In this document: in pieces, positions 1 through 7,607 of the stretch
Layout of the letters: every line of letters starts with the position of its first letter
Numbering within the stretch: the first letter of the stretch is position 1
From: Streptomyces misionensis
GTDB lineage: Bacteria > Actinomycetota > Actinomycetes > Streptomycetales > Streptomycetaceae
Assembly (NCBI RefSeq): GCF_007896895.1
Contig: NZ_VOGW01000180.1
Location: forward strand, 1 to 37,157
Length of the DNA: 37,157 bases
Direction of reading: 5' to 3'
Notes under the pieces: model-generated
Told to the model about the DNA's origin: nothing
Databases searched by the model: none
The model's input: the letters and a program-made list of their open reading frames with translations, nothing else
Translations under genes and position numbers: made by a program

Positions 1-1731
1 GCCCAGGTGGTCGCCGACGGCGGTTTCGAGAACGGCGGTTCGGCGTGGACCGCGTCCCCGACCACCGTGATCACCAGCCGCACGGGGCAGAGCGCCCACG
101 GCGGCAGCACCTACGCCTGGCTGGACGGCACCGGCAGGACCCGTACCGACAGCCTCGCCCAGAGCGTCACCGTTCCCGGCGGATGCGGCACCGCGACGCT
201 CAGCTTCTGGCTGCACATCGACACGGCCGAGACGACCTCCGCCACCGCGTACGACAAGCTGACCGCGAAGATCGGCGGCACCACCCTGGGCAGCTGGTCC
301 AATCTGGACAAGAACACCGGCTACGTGCGCAAGTCGTTCGACGTGTCGTCCTTCGCCGGGCAGACGGTGGACCTGTCCTTCACCGGCACCGAGGACTCCA
401 GCCTCCAGACGAGCTTCGTCCTGGACGACGTCGCCCTCGACACCTCCGGCGGCAGCGCACCCCCGGCCACCGACGGCACCCGCACCCCGGCGGCCCCCTC
501 GTACACCGTGAACCTCAGCAGTGACACCGGCGGCACCGCCTGGACCGGGCACGAGAGCGTGACGTTCACCAACGCCTCCGCCACCGCGCTGAACGAGGTC
601 TACCTGCGGCTGTGGGACAACTACCACGGCACCTGCGACGCGATGCCCATCAAGGTCTCCAACGTCACCGGCGGCACCGCCGGCGACCTCTCGGTGGCCT
701 GCACCGCGCTCAAGATCGCCCTGCCGGCCCCGCTCGCCCAGGGCCGGAGCGCCACGATCGGCTTCGACCTCGGCATCACCGTGCCCAGCGGCGCCGACCG
801 CTTCGGCCACGACGGCGCCTACAGCTTCATCGGCAACGCGCTGCCCGTCCTCGCCGTCCGCGACGCGGCGGGCTGGCACCTGGACCCGTACACGAACAAC
901 GGCGAGGCCTTCTACTCCCTGGCCGCCGACTTCAAGGTCACCCTCGACCACCCGAGCGGCCTGCTGGTCCCGGCCACCGGCACCTCCACCGACACCCCCG
1001 GCACCGGCGGCCGTACCGTCACCACCGCCACCGCCTCCCAGGTCCGCGACTTCGCCTGGGCCGCCGGGCCCTTCACCAAGATCTCCGGCACCTCCCCGTC
1101 CGGGGTCGCGGTGAACGTCTACTCCGTCTCCGGGATCAGCTCCACCAGCGCCCGCTCCATGCTCAGCACCGCCATGTCCGCCGTGGACACCCACGCCGCC
1201 CGCTTCGGCGCCTACCCGTACGGCGAACTGGACGCGGTGCTCGACAACAACTACTGGTTCGGCGGGATGGAGTACCCCGGGTTCGTCCTCGACCTGGTCA
1301 GCAGCACCGCGCTCACCCATGAGATCGGCCACCAGTGGTGGTACGGCATCGTCGGCGACGACGAGTACAACAGCCCCTGGCTGGACGAGTCGTTCGCCGA
1401 CTACGCCACCGACCTCGCCCAGGGCAACACCGGCACCAACTGCTGGAACAGCGTCTCCTGGGCGTCCAGCGCGGAGAAGATCACCAACTCGATGGCCTAC
1501 TGGGACGCGCACTCCTCGCGCTACTCCACCGTCGTCTACGGCTACGGCAAATGCGCCCTGCACGACCTCCGGCGCGTCATCGGCGACACCGCCATGGCCA
1601 AACTGCTGAAGGACTACGCGACGGCGCACTGGTACGGCGTGTCGACCACGGCCGACTTCAAGGCCGCCGCACAGGCCGCGACCAGCACCGACCTGACGTC
1701 CTTCTGGACCCAGCACCGCATCGACGGCTGA
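1..1731 (+). CDS. Secreted M1-family zinc metallopeptidase, 5' end outside window
   Basis: The reading frame is open from base 1, so the N terminus and any signal peptide lie outside the window. The first 150 or so residues form a beta-rich, jelly-roll-like module of the kind often fused to secreted Streptomyces proteases. A Gly/Ser/Pro/Thr linker follows, then an M1 aminopeptidase fold. The zinc site is explicit: HEIGHQWW, 18 residues, then the third ligand Glu in WLDESFADY. The substrate-binding GxMEN-like motif appears as GGMEYPG about 30 residues earlier. Known for the family: removal of N-terminal residues from peptides. Extracellular protein or peptide degradation is inferred from the accessory module and from the secreted muramidase next door. 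A 15-bp hairpin follows the stop, so the gene probably ends its own transcript. Confidence 0.9.
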   Translation, partial: AQVVADGGFENGGSAWTASPTTVITSRTGQSAHGGSTYAWLDGTGRTRTDSLAQSVTVPGGCGTATLSFWLHIDTAETTSATAYDKLTAKIGGTTLGSWSNLDKNTGYVRKSFDVSSFAGQTVDLSFTGTEDSSLQTSFVLDDVALDTSGGSAPPATDGTRTPAAPSYTVNLSSDTGGTAWTGHESVTFTNASATALNEVYLRLWDNYHGTCDAMPIKVSNVTGGTAGDLSVACTALKIALPAPLAQGRSATIGFDLGITVPSGADRFGHDGAYSFIGNALPVLAVRDAAGWHLDPYTNNGEAFYSLAADFKVTLDHPSGLLVPATGTSTDTPGTGGRTVTTATASQVRDFAWAAGPFTKISGTSPSGVAVNVYSVSGISSTSARSMLSTAMSAVDTHAARFGAYPYGELDAVLDNNYWFGGMEYPGFVLDLVSSTALTHEIGHQWWYGIVGDDEYNSPWLDESFADYATDLAQGNTGTNCWNSVSWASSAEKITNSMAYWDAHSSRYSTVVYGYGKCALHDLRRVIGDTAMAKLLKDYATAHWYGVSTTADFKAAAQAATSTDLTSFWTQHRIDG

Positions 1732-1737
1732 CGGGCA

Positions 1738-1772
1738 CCGGCCGGTCGCGGGCGGGTCCCGCGACCGGCCGG
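1738..1772 (+). terminator. Hairpin terminator after the M1 peptidase
   Basis: A perfect 15-bp stem (arms 1738-1752 and 1758-1772) with a 5-nt loop starts 6 bases after the stop codon. There is no U tract, as is usual for Streptomyces terminators. The prediction rests on the stem and its position. Confidence 0.8.
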
Positions 1773-1869
1773 CATCCCTGTGCCGGGGCCACCCGTATGG
1801 CCCAAACGCGGTATCGGGCGGGCGTGTTGGGCGGAGCCCGGAGTGCGGCACCGCCCGATGACGGGTCAG

Positions 1870-2718
1870 ATGGAATCCGTGCGAAGCTCGACACACCGTT
1901 CCCGCGGCCGCTCACGCCTGACCGTCACCGGCGTGCTGACCGGCCTCCTCCTCACCCTGTCCGTCCCGGCGGCCGTGCCCGACAGCGCCGCCGTGACCCC
2001 CGAGCGGGGCAGCGCCTACATGGGCATGGGCGTCCTCGCCCACGACGGTGCCCTCGGCGACGCCACCGACGACTCGCTCTCCGGCTCCCGCACCGGCCAG
2101 ACGGAGGGCGTCGACGTCTCCAGCCACCAGCGCGACGTCGCCTGGTCCACCCTGTACGGCAGTGGGGTGCGCTGGTCGTACACCAAGGCCACGGAAGGCA
2201 CGTCGTACAAGAACGCCTACTTCACCCAGCAGTACAACGGCCCGTACAAGCTCGGCATGGTGCGCGGCGCCTACCACTTCGCGACCCCGGACAGCACCGG
2301 CGGCGCCGCCCAGGCCGACTACTTCCTCGCCCACGGCGGCGGGTGGTCACGCGACGGCAGAACGCTGCCCGGCGTCCTCGACATCGAGTGGAACCCGTAC
2401 GGACCGGCCTGCTACGGCAAGTCGAAGAGTCAGATGGTCGGCTGGATCCGGGACTTCCTGAACAGGTACAAGGCCCGCACCGGCCGCGCGGCCGTGATCT
2501 ACACGGCCACCAGCTGGTGGTCCCAGTGCACCGGCAACTACCGCGGCTTCGCCGCGAACCCGCTGTGGATCGCCCGCTACGCCTCCACACCGGGCACGCT
2601 GCCGGCCGGCTGGTCGTCCTACACCATGTGGCAGTACACCTCCACCGGCAAGACGGTGGGCGACCACGACCGCTTCAACGGCAACCTGGACCAGCTGCGC
2701 GACTTCGCCTCCGGCTGA
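1870..2718 (+). CDS. Secreted GH25-family muramidase (lysozyme)
   Basis: A 282-aa protein, taking the ATG at 1870. The ATG at 1858, four codons upstream, is equally possible and neither has a strong ribosome site. The basic N terminus (THRSRGRSR) and the hydrophobic run VTGVLTGLLLTLSVPAA form a Sec signal peptide. The mature part has the GH25 hallmarks: GVDVSSHQ at the first strand, YTKATEGTSYKN, GAYHFATP, and the catalytic DxE motif in VLDIEWNP. WQYTSTGKTVGDHDRFNG near the end is also typical. Known for the family: hydrolysis of the beta-1,4 bond between N-acetylmuramic acid and N-acetylglucosamine in peptidoglycan. Secretion suggests wall turnover or lysis of competitors (inference). A terminator hairpin separates it from the peptidase upstream. 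Confidence 0.9.
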   Translation: MESVRSSTHRSRGRSRLTVTGVLTGLLLTLSVPAAVPDSAAVTPERGSAYMGMGVLAHDGALGDATDDSLSGSRTGQTEGVDVSSHQRDVAWSTLYGSGVRWSYTKATEGTSYKNAYFTQQYNGPYKLGMVRGAYHFATPDSTGGAAQADYFLAHGGGWSRDGRTLPGVLDIEWNPYGPACYGKSKSQMVGWIRDFLNRYKARTGRAAVIYTATSWWSQCTGNYRGFAANPLWIARYASTPGTLPAGWSSYTMWQYTSTGKTVGDHDRFNGNLDQLRDFASG

Positions 2719-2816
2719 CACCCGGCCAGGAGGGCGGGACGGCGGCGCCGACGGGAAACCGATCGCGCGCCGAGGCCCGGTGGCGTACCGTGGCGCCGGT
2801 CCGGGAGGGGGACGGG

Positions 2817-3488
2817 GTGAACTGGTTGCGCAGAGGGCGGGTCGCGCGGGGCACGGTGGCCAAGGTGAAGGCGGACGGGTTCGCGGCCGTCGGGGGCGGA
2901 CCGGGCCGGGTGCCGGTGGGCGCGGGCGTCCCGGTGCTCCAGCGGCTCGCGGGCGACGGGAGCCGGGTGATGGAGCTGACCACCTCGTCGGCGCCGGTCG
3001 TCGTCGGCATCGCGCACCACGGACGCGGCCACTTCGTCGTGGACGCGCTGGACGGCAGGATGCGCTCGGGGAGCCAACTCGTCTACACCGACGGGCCCTT
3101 CGCGTGCCGCGCCCTGGTCAACGCCGACGACCGCCCGGTGCGCGCCCTGCGGATCGACGCGGACGGACCCTGGGTGGTCGAGGTGACCGGCCTGGACGAC
3201 GCCGTCGTCCTCCAAGGGCATGCCGAGCGCGGCGCGTCGGACGTCCTGCGCTACGAAGGCGGCCCCGCCGTCGCTCGCTTGCGGTACGCGGGTGCCCCGC
3301 GCTCCGACGGCGGTTGCTTCCTCGTCGACACCTTCGAGCCGGACGGCTCCGGTTTCCTCGACGAGCTGGCCAACCATGTCGGTCCCTGGACCGGAGAGGT
3401 GCCGCTCACCGGCCCGTGCCTCATCCACGCGCAGTCGGACGGGCCGTGGTCGATCGGCGTACGGCCCCTGGCCGGTCAGCTGTACTGA
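2817..3488 (+). CDS. Unrecognised beta-rich protein, 223 aa
   Basis: The GTG start at 2817 (VNWLRRGRVARG) is preceded by a purine-rich GGGAGGGGG ribosome site. The frame is open far upstream, but that part lies over the peptidase and muramidase genes and is not used. The protein has no signal peptide or membrane segment. It is made of short alternating hydrophobic strands and contains two similar units, around GIAHHGRGHFVVDAL and DGPWVVEVTG, and again around DGGCFLVDTFEPDG and SDGPWSIGVRPL. This suggests a duplicated beta-sandwich or barrel. I do not recognise the family. It may be an intracellular ligand-binding or stress protein, but nothing in the sequence fixes a role. It converges with the TetR gene at 3519. 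Confidence 0.75.
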   Translation: MNWLRRGRVARGTVAKVKADGFAAVGGGPGRVPVGAGVPVLQRLAGDGSRVMELTTSSAPVVVGIAHHGRGHFVVDALDGRMRSGSQLVYTDGPFACRALVNADDRPVRALRIDADGPWVVEVTGLDDAVVLQGHAERGASDVLRYEGGPAVARLRYAGAPRSDGGCFLVDTFEPDGSGFLDELANHVGPWTGEVPLTGPCLIHAQSDGPWSIGVRPLAGQLY

Positions 3489-3518
3489 CCCCCGCGTCCT
3501 CGGCAGCGGGCGGCCTGG

Positions 3519-4247
3519 TCAGGCGTGGGACGCGCCACCGTCCGCCGCCAGGCGCGTGAGCCACTCGCGCAGCAGGCGCTGCTCGGCCTCGCTCAGGACA
3601 CCGGCGCCGTCGGGGAGGGCGGCACGCAGCGCGCGGGCCGCCGCGGCGGGACCGGACTCCGCGGCGGGGACCAGCGGCTCGGTACGCGTGACAGCCGCGA
3701 TCATGGATTCGCGCAGCACGGTCAGCAGCGCCGGATCGCGGCGGTCCGCGGGGGTGGAGTGCCAGGTGGTGACCGCGCCCTGGCCGGTCGCCCGGATGAT
3801 CTGGGCGGCCAGTTCCTCGTCGACCCGCAACCACCCCCCGGCGGCCAGTCGCCGCACCCGCCCGTGGAGGATCTCCAGGCCCGCGCGGTGCGCCGCGTCC
3901 GATCCCCGGCCGGAGGCCCGGCTCATCACCGCGAACAGTTCCGGGCGCGAGACCCCGAACTCCACCACCATGTCCCAGCCGCGGCGCAGCTCCTCCACCG
4001 GGTCCTGCGGGGCGGGATCGAGCTGTGCGCGCTTTTGCTCCAGGAACTGCGCGTAGCCCTGCTCGGCGACGGCCTCCAGCAGTCCCTCCTTGTCGCCGAA
4101 CAGGCGGTAGATCGCCGGCGGCTGCATGCCCGCCGCGGCCGCGACCGCGCGGGTGCTCACCGCGTCGGGGCCGCCGTTCTCCAGCAGCTCGACGGCGGCT
4201 TCCACGATGCGGTGCCGAGGGTTGCCGGTTGAATCGCGCGTAGCCAT
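3519..4247 (-). CDS. TetR-family transcriptional regulator
   Basis: A 242-aa protein, starting at MATRDSTGNPRHRIVEAA. The frame stays open up to 4325, but the extra residues read through the intergenic operator. The N-terminal helix-turn-helix is typical: IVEAAVELLENGG, VSTRAVAAAAGMQPPAIYRLFGDKEGLLEAV. The C-terminal two thirds form an alpha-helical ligand domain. It is divergent from the NmrA-like gene at 4337, and the 89-bp gap between them holds repeated TTCC-N3-GGAA elements. By family knowledge it represses itself and its divergent neighbour until a small molecule binds. That neighbour is now broken, so the regulator has lost at least one intact target. The ligand is unknown. Confidence 0.92.
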   Translation of the reverse strand: MATRDSTGNPRHRIVEAAVELLENGGPDAVSTRAVAAAAGMQPPAIYRLFGDKEGLLEAVAEQGYAQFLEQKRAQLDPAPQDPVEELRRGWDMVVEFGVSRPELFAVMSRASGRGSDAAHRAGLEILHGRVRRLAAGGWLRVDEELAAQIIRATGQGAVTTWHSTPADRRDPALLTVLRESMIAAVTRTEPLVPAAESGPAAAARALRAALPDGAGVLSEAEQRLLREWLTRLAADGGASHA

Positions 4248-4271
4248 GAATCGATGGTACCGAAAATATGG

Positions 4272-4317
4272 TTCCGCTGGAATTTCCAGTGTTACTGTAG
4301 CCGTGCTTCCACTGGAA
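4272..4317. promoter_or_regulatory. Operator cluster between TetR and the NmrA-like gene
   Basis: Two copies of the dyad TTCC-N3-GGAA (TTCCGCTGGAA at 4272-4282 and TTCCACTGGAA at 4307-4317) lie 35 bp apart. The first is overlapped by the palindrome CTGGAATTTCCAG at 4277-4289. Their place between divergent genes, one of them a TetR regulator, makes them the likely binding sites of that regulator and of overlapping divergent promoters (inference). Confidence 0.6.
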
Positions 4318-4336
4318 ACAGTCAATGGAGAAGTCG

Positions 4337-4775
4337 ATGATCATCGTTACCGGAGCCACCGGAAAGCTCGGCCGCCGCACCGTCCAGCGACTCCTGGAGC
4401 GCGTCCCCGCCGACCGTGTCGGCGTCAGCGTTCGCGACCCCCGCAAGGCCCGGGACCTCGCCGACCGCGGCGTCCGCGTCCGGCAGGGCAGCTTCGACGA
4501 CCCCGCCTCGCTCGCACACTCCTTCGAGGGCGCCGACCAGCTGCTCCTCGTCTCCCTCGACCGCACGGGCCGGGAGTGCGTCGACGGCCACCGCGCCGCC
4601 ATCGACGCCGCCGTGCGGGCCGGCGTCGGACGCATCCTCTACACCAGCCAGATGGGCGCCGCCCACGACTCCCGCTTCCAGGCCTGCCGGGACCACGCCG
4701 AGACCGAGGACCTGCTGCGCGCCACCGGCCTGCCCTGGACCGCGCTGCGCAACGGGTTCTACGCCTCCAGCGCCC
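4337..4775 (+). pseudogene. NmrA-like NAD(P)H-binding protein, 3' truncated at a fusion scar
   Basis: The chosen start (MIIVTGATGKLG) has GGAGAAG six bases upstream; an ATG at 4325 is in frame but less well placed. Residues 1 to about 145 form the Rossmann half of an NmrA/quinone-oxidoreductase-2-like protein: GATGKLGRRT nucleotide loop, VSVRDPRKARDL, SFDDPASL, TSQMGAAHDS, ATGLPWTALRNGFYASSA. Family homology stops at 4770-4775, where the frame runs into the antisense of an FAD monooxygenase gene and continues as nonsense to 5272. Members are usually near 280 aa, so about half is lost, including the substrate domain. It is divergent from the TetR gene at 4247 and was probably controlled by it. 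Likely non-functional. Confidence 0.8.
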
Positions 4776-4929
4776 GCAACCCGTTGGCGTGCAGTGAGAT
4801 CCCCGCGCCCGCGTCGTCGAGGACGTCGGCCCGCTCCACCACCCGCACCCGCCAGCCGATCCGGCGCAGCCCGATGGCCGCCGCCAGCCCGCCGATGCCG
4901 CCCCCGACGACCACCGCCGTCCCACTCAT
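4759..4929 (-). pseudogene. FAD-dependent monooxygenase, N-terminal 56 codons only
   Basis: The start at 4929 (MSGTAVVVGGGIGGLAAAIGL) has AAGGGGG upstream; an ATG at 4944 is also in frame. The fragment carries the FAD-binding GxGxxG loop (GGGIGGLAAA), the acidic end of strand 2 (VVERAD) and the conserved GISLHANGLRALEA of PHBH/UbiH-like flavin monooxygenases. It then meets a TAG (4759-4761) made from the coding bases of the neighbouring NmrA-like gene. A full-length member would be about 380-400 aa, so more than 85% is gone and the product cannot be active. It is divergent from the TetR gene at 5031 and carries that regulator's palindromic operators in its 5' region. Confidence 0.8.
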
Positions 4930-4951
4930 GCCGGCCCCCTTCATCTCGGGT

Positions 4952-5010
4952 TTCTACAGCTGTAGAAGACTGTGGAAGACCGTACCGCAGAGCTTCTACA
5001 GCCGTAGAAG
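4952..5010. promoter_or_regulatory. Tandem TetR operators with TTCTACAG dyads
   Basis: A perfect 16-bp palindrome TTCTACAGCTGTAGAA (4952-4967) and a second dyad CTTCTACAGCCGTAGAAG (4993-5010) share the half-site TTCTAC/GTAGAA. Their centres are 42 bp apart, four helical turns. Extra half-sites occur at 4971-4978 (TGTGGAAG) and 5017-5024 (TGTAGAAA). They fill the gap between the monooxygenase fragment and the TetR gene at 5031, and the last half-site ends 7 bases before the TetR GTG. Autoregulation by that protein is the likely role. Confidence 0.75.
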
Positions 5011-5030
5011 GAGGGGTGTAGAAAGAGGAG

Positions 5031-5585
5031 GTGTCCACAGACCGACGTACTCATCTCGCCGACACGGCCATCAGCGTCCTCGCCGACAGCGGTGTCCGGG
5101 GGCTGACGCACCGCGCCGTCGACCGGGCGGCGGACCTGCCGCCCGGCACCACCTCCGCCTACTTCCGCACCCGCCAGGCCCTGCTCACCGCGCTGGTACG
5201 GCGTCTCGTGGCGCTCGATCAGGCGGAGCTGGAGGAGATGTCGGCGCGGTTGCCGGTGCGGGACGCCGATGAACTGGCCGCCGGGATCGCCGCGTTGGTG
5301 CGGGCGCGGCTCTCCGGGGACGGGCGCAGGCGCTCGCTCGCGCGCTACGCCTGCGCCGTCGAGAGCACCCGGCACCCCGAACTGCGCGAGATCCTGGTGC
5401 CGCGCGAGAACCGGGCGCGGCAGGCGGTGTGCGACTTCCTCGCCGCGCACGGGGTGGCGGAACCGCGGGAGCGGACGATCACGCTGCTGACCTGTGTCGA
5501 CGGGCTCGTGTTCGACCGGCTGGTGAACGGCGGCGACGTCCGGGACGAGGAGATCGCCGGGCTGGTGGCCGCGGCGCTGCGCTGA
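5031..5585 (+). CDS. TetR-family regulator, divergent from the FAD monooxygenase remnant
   Basis: A 184-aa protein. The GTG at 5031 is the only possible start, because an in-frame TAG lies at 5019. The ribosome site AGAGGAG abuts the start codon with almost no spacer. The N-terminal helix-turn-helix is clear: LADTAISVLADSGVRGLTHRAVDRAADLPPGTTSAYFRTRQALLTALV. The helical C-terminal domain contains LARYACAVESTRHPELREIL and ITLLTCVDGLVFDRLV, as in small TetR repressors paired with flavin monooxygenases. Two spaced dyads sit in its promoter region, so it should repress itself and the divergent gene (inference). With the monooxygenase destroyed it is probably an orphan. A strong hairpin follows the gene. 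Confidence 0.9.
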   Translation: MSTDRRTHLADTAISVLADSGVRGLTHRAVDRAADLPPGTTSAYFRTRQALLTALVRRLVALDQAELEEMSARLPVRDADELAAGIAALVRARLSGDGRRRSLARYACAVESTRHPELREILVPRENRARQAVCDFLAAHGVAEPRERTITLLTCVDGLVFDRLVNGGDVRDEEIAGLVAAALR

Positions 5586-5606
5586 GCCGGGGAGGGCGGC
5601 ACGACG

Positions 5607-5643
5607 GCGGCGCCGCCTCCGTGGGACCGGGAGGCGGCGCCGC
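5607..5643. terminator. Bidirectional hairpin terminator
   Basis: A perfect 14-bp GC stem (5607-5620 with 5630-5643) and a 9-nt loop lie between the convergent TetR gene and the 19-codon gene at 5667-5726. It can serve both strands. Confidence 0.8.
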
Positions 5644-5666
5644 TGCGCTTCACGCGTCCTGAGGTG

Positions 5667-5726
5667 TCAGACCAGCCACCCGACGAGGTGGACGAGACCG
5701 GCGAGGACGTTGGTGAGGATGTTCAT
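5667..5726 (-). CDS. 19-residue hydrophobic peptide
   Basis: A short frame reads MNILTNVLAGLVHLVGWLV and stops with TGA. Support comes from a well-spaced AAGGAG ribosome site (complement of 5737-5742, 10 bases before the ATG), a strong hairpin downstream at 5607-5643, and an upstream gap of about 240 bp able to hold a promoter. The peptide is almost wholly apolar. On a helical wheel Asn2, Asn6 and His13 fall towards one side, so a membrane-inserting or membrane-lining helix is likely. I recall similar tiny proteins in other Streptomyces genomes but cannot name a family. Possible roles are a small membrane-protein partner, a type I toxin-like peptide or a secreted surfactant peptide. No antitoxin RNA or dedicated exporter is evident beside it. 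Confidence 0.6.
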   Translation of the reverse strand: MNILTNVLAGLVHLVGWLV

Positions 5727-5873
5727 GGTGGTGCTGCTCCTTGCGCTGTGCCTATGCGTTGGGACTGTGCGCGGTTACGGTCTGCAGCCCGTCACTCGCA
5801 CAACGTAAGTATCACCCGATCGAAGCAGTCGAGGCGCTCGAATGGACGATGGCCACCTGTTCGAGGGAACAAG

Positions 5874-5892
5874 TGATCCCGTGTTCGGATCA
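5874..5892. promoter_or_regulatory. Inverted repeat upstream of the thioesterase
   Basis: TGATCC (5874-5879) and GGATCA (5887-5892) form a perfect 6-bp dyad with a 7-base spacer, 75 bases before the thioesterase start. It may be an operator. I cannot assign a regulator, and no confident -35/-10 pair was found next to it. Confidence 0.35.
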
Positions 5893-5966
5893 TGTGGCTC
5901 CCGCGCCGCGGAGTAGTCTCGGGCCGCACGGCCGCAACCGTCGACGACGACAGCGCGAGGAGAGAC

Positions 5967-6431
5967 GTGGAACTGGAACAGCAGGTGTTACAGGATCAGG
6001 TCAGCCCCGAGGTACTGGCCCGCGTCCAGGACAGTTTCGACCGGCAAGGGCTCATGCGTCATCTGGGAGCCCGTATCACGCACATCGCTCCTGGCCGTGT
6101 GCACATCACGCTGCCCAGGGTCGAGGAAGTCTCCCAGCAGCACGGCTACATCCACGCCGGCGCGACCAGTGCCATCGCCGACAGCGCGGGCGGCTACGCG
6201 GCCTTCACGCTCTTCCCGGAGAACTCCACCGTGCTCACGGTGGAATACAAGATCAACCTCTTGGCCCCCGCCGCCGGTGACCACATCGAGGCGGTCGGCA
6301 CCGTGCTCAAGTCCGGCCGGACGCTGACGGTGTGCCAGCTCCAGGTCTTCAGCCACGAAGGGGACAGGAAGACCCTCATCGCCACCGGACAGCAGACGCT
6401 CATCTGCCTGGAGTCACGGCCGGACCGGTAA
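5967..6431 (+). CDS. PaaI-type hotdog thioesterase with a TTA codon
   Basis: A 154-aa protein starting at GTG 5967 (VELEQQVLQD), 5 bases after an AGGAGA ribosome site. Residues upstream in the same frame look non-coding. It has the single hotdog fold of the PaaI/YbgC family: the active-site loop HGYIHAGATSAIADSAGGYAA, then LTVEYKINLLAPAAG and the strand LTVCQLQVFSHEG. Known for the family: hydrolysis of acyl- or aryl-CoA thioesters, acting as tetramers in the cytoplasm. The acyl group cannot be read from the sequence. Residue 8 is encoded by TTA (5988-5990), the rare leucine codon that in Streptomyces needs the developmentally controlled bldA tRNA. It is the only TTA I noticed in a gene of this window, so translation may be tied to development. 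Confidence 0.88.
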   Translation: MELEQQVLQDQVSPEVLARVQDSFDRQGLMRHLGARITHIAPGRVHITLPRVEEVSQQHGYIHAGATSAIADSAGGYAAFTLFPENSTVLTVEYKINLLAPAAGDHIEAVGTVLKSGRTLTVCQLQVFSHEGDRKTLIATGQQTLICLESRPDR

Positions 6432-6528
6432 GGGATCCGACACGGTCGGTGCCCGCTCGGCCGAGCTCGAGGCCGGTGCGACCGGCGGCCGGGTCCGCCT
6501 GTCGTCCTGTCCCCCGGCCCGAGCTCCC

Positions 6529-7362
6529 TCAGCCCCGGTGGACCTCGGTGTCGCCGTTCACGGTGCGCAGCGTCAGCCGGTGCCGGTGGTCCCCGGCGGC
6601 GGCCGGAACGTCCACGGTGGAGCGGCCGTTGGTGGTGCCGGCGTCGGTCGCGTACGGCGGGGCGTCCGCCGGGAGGGTCACGCGCACCGAGCCGTTGCGG
6701 GTCACGCCGTCGAGCGTGTCGGGCGAGGTGGCGCAGAGCAGGTCGACGTCGCCGTCGACCGTCTCGGCCCCTACGCCACGCGCCGCCAGGCCGGTCGCGC
6801 GAATGGAGCCGTTGCGGGTCACGAGGTGCAGGCGGCCCCGGTTCGTGCCGGAGTCCTGCACGGTGACGTCACCGTTGACGGTGCTCAGGCTCAACTCGCC
6901 CCGCACCTGGCTCACATCGATGCCGGCATCGCGGGCCCGCACGGTGAGCGTGACACCGCTGGGCACGCGCACGAGCGGCATCCCGCCGCAGTTGTCCCCG
7001 GCCCGGCCGTCGGCCTCGTCGCAGGGCAGGTCGAGGGTGTGCGTGCGACCGTCCCCGGTCCAGCGGGCGAAGGTCCGGTCGTCCACTGCCACATGGTCGT
7101 CGTCCGTGCCGACGACCCGTACACCGCCCTGAGTGGTGATGAGAAGACGGCTGCCGTCCGCGAGAGCGGCCTTCTCGAACCTCCCGCCACGTTCGCCGTG
7201 CACGGTCCCCGGCAGCGCCCGGTCACCGCCGTGGCCGCAGGCCGTCAGGACCAGCAGCGGCAGCAGCGCACCCGCGACCCGGGCCGCTCGGCCACCACGA
7301 CGGGACGTGCGCCCGGAGTTCGGGCGGCTCTGGCTGCTCTGGCCGATCCATGATGACGTCAT
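6529..7362 (-). CDS. Lipoprotein with DUF4097-like beta-strand repeats
   Basis: A 277-aa protein starting at MTSSWIGQSSQSRPNSG; the frame is open further upstream but that part is implausible. An Arg-rich region is followed by the lipoprotein signal VAGALLPLLVLTACG, with lipobox LTAC. The rest is a right-handed beta-helix or solenoid with spaced repeats of the type VNGDV, RNGSI, VDGDV, RNGSV, TNGRS and VNGDT, typical of DUF4097/adhesin-like proteins. Two cysteines (LPCDEADGRAGDNCGG) may form a disulfide. It should sit on the outer face of the membrane. Function is unknown for the family, with cell-envelope stress often suggested. It is convergent with the thioesterase and divergent from the lipoprotein gene at 7608. 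Confidence 0.85.
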   Translation of the reverse strand: MTSSWIGQSSQSRPNSGRTSRRGGRAARVAGALLPLLVLTACGHGGDRALPGTVHGERGGRFEKAALADGSRLLITTQGGVRVVGTDDDHVAVDDRTFARWTGDGRTHTLDLPCDEADGRAGDNCGGMPLVRVPSGVTLTVRARDAGIDVSQVRGELSLSTVNGDVTVQDSGTNRGRLHLVTRNGSIRATGLAARGVGAETVDGDVDLLCATSPDTLDGVTRNGSVRVTLPADAPPYATDAGTTNGRSTVDVPAAAGDHRHRLTLRTVNGDTEVHRG

Positions 7363-7607
7363 GGCATGCGTGTGCCCGGGAGGACGGGTTGTGTGCACCT
7401 CGCTCACGCGGTCGGCGCCGGCCCGCTCCGCCCGTCCGGAAGCGGCCGTTCGCCCCCCGTCCGTTCCGTACGGCGGCGTCTCGGCAGGCCGTGAGGACGT
7501 CGAATTCCCTGTGACAGAACGAAGACGAGGCACGGAGCCGGCTGTGACTCGGTGCGGGATACAAATGCTTTCGACCGCACGCACCGCACTGCTCCTGGGG
7601 GAACACC

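Noticed and set aside
1335..2816. N-terminal extension of the 2817 gene back into the peptidase and muramidase
   Set aside because: The residues are Arg/Pro-rich shadow translation of two recognised genes. A good ribosome site supports GTG 2817.
4776..5272. C-terminal continuation of the NmrA-like frame past the scar
   Set aside because: It reads the antisense of the monooxygenase start, the operators and then the TetR gene in a wrong frame. No family similarity remains.
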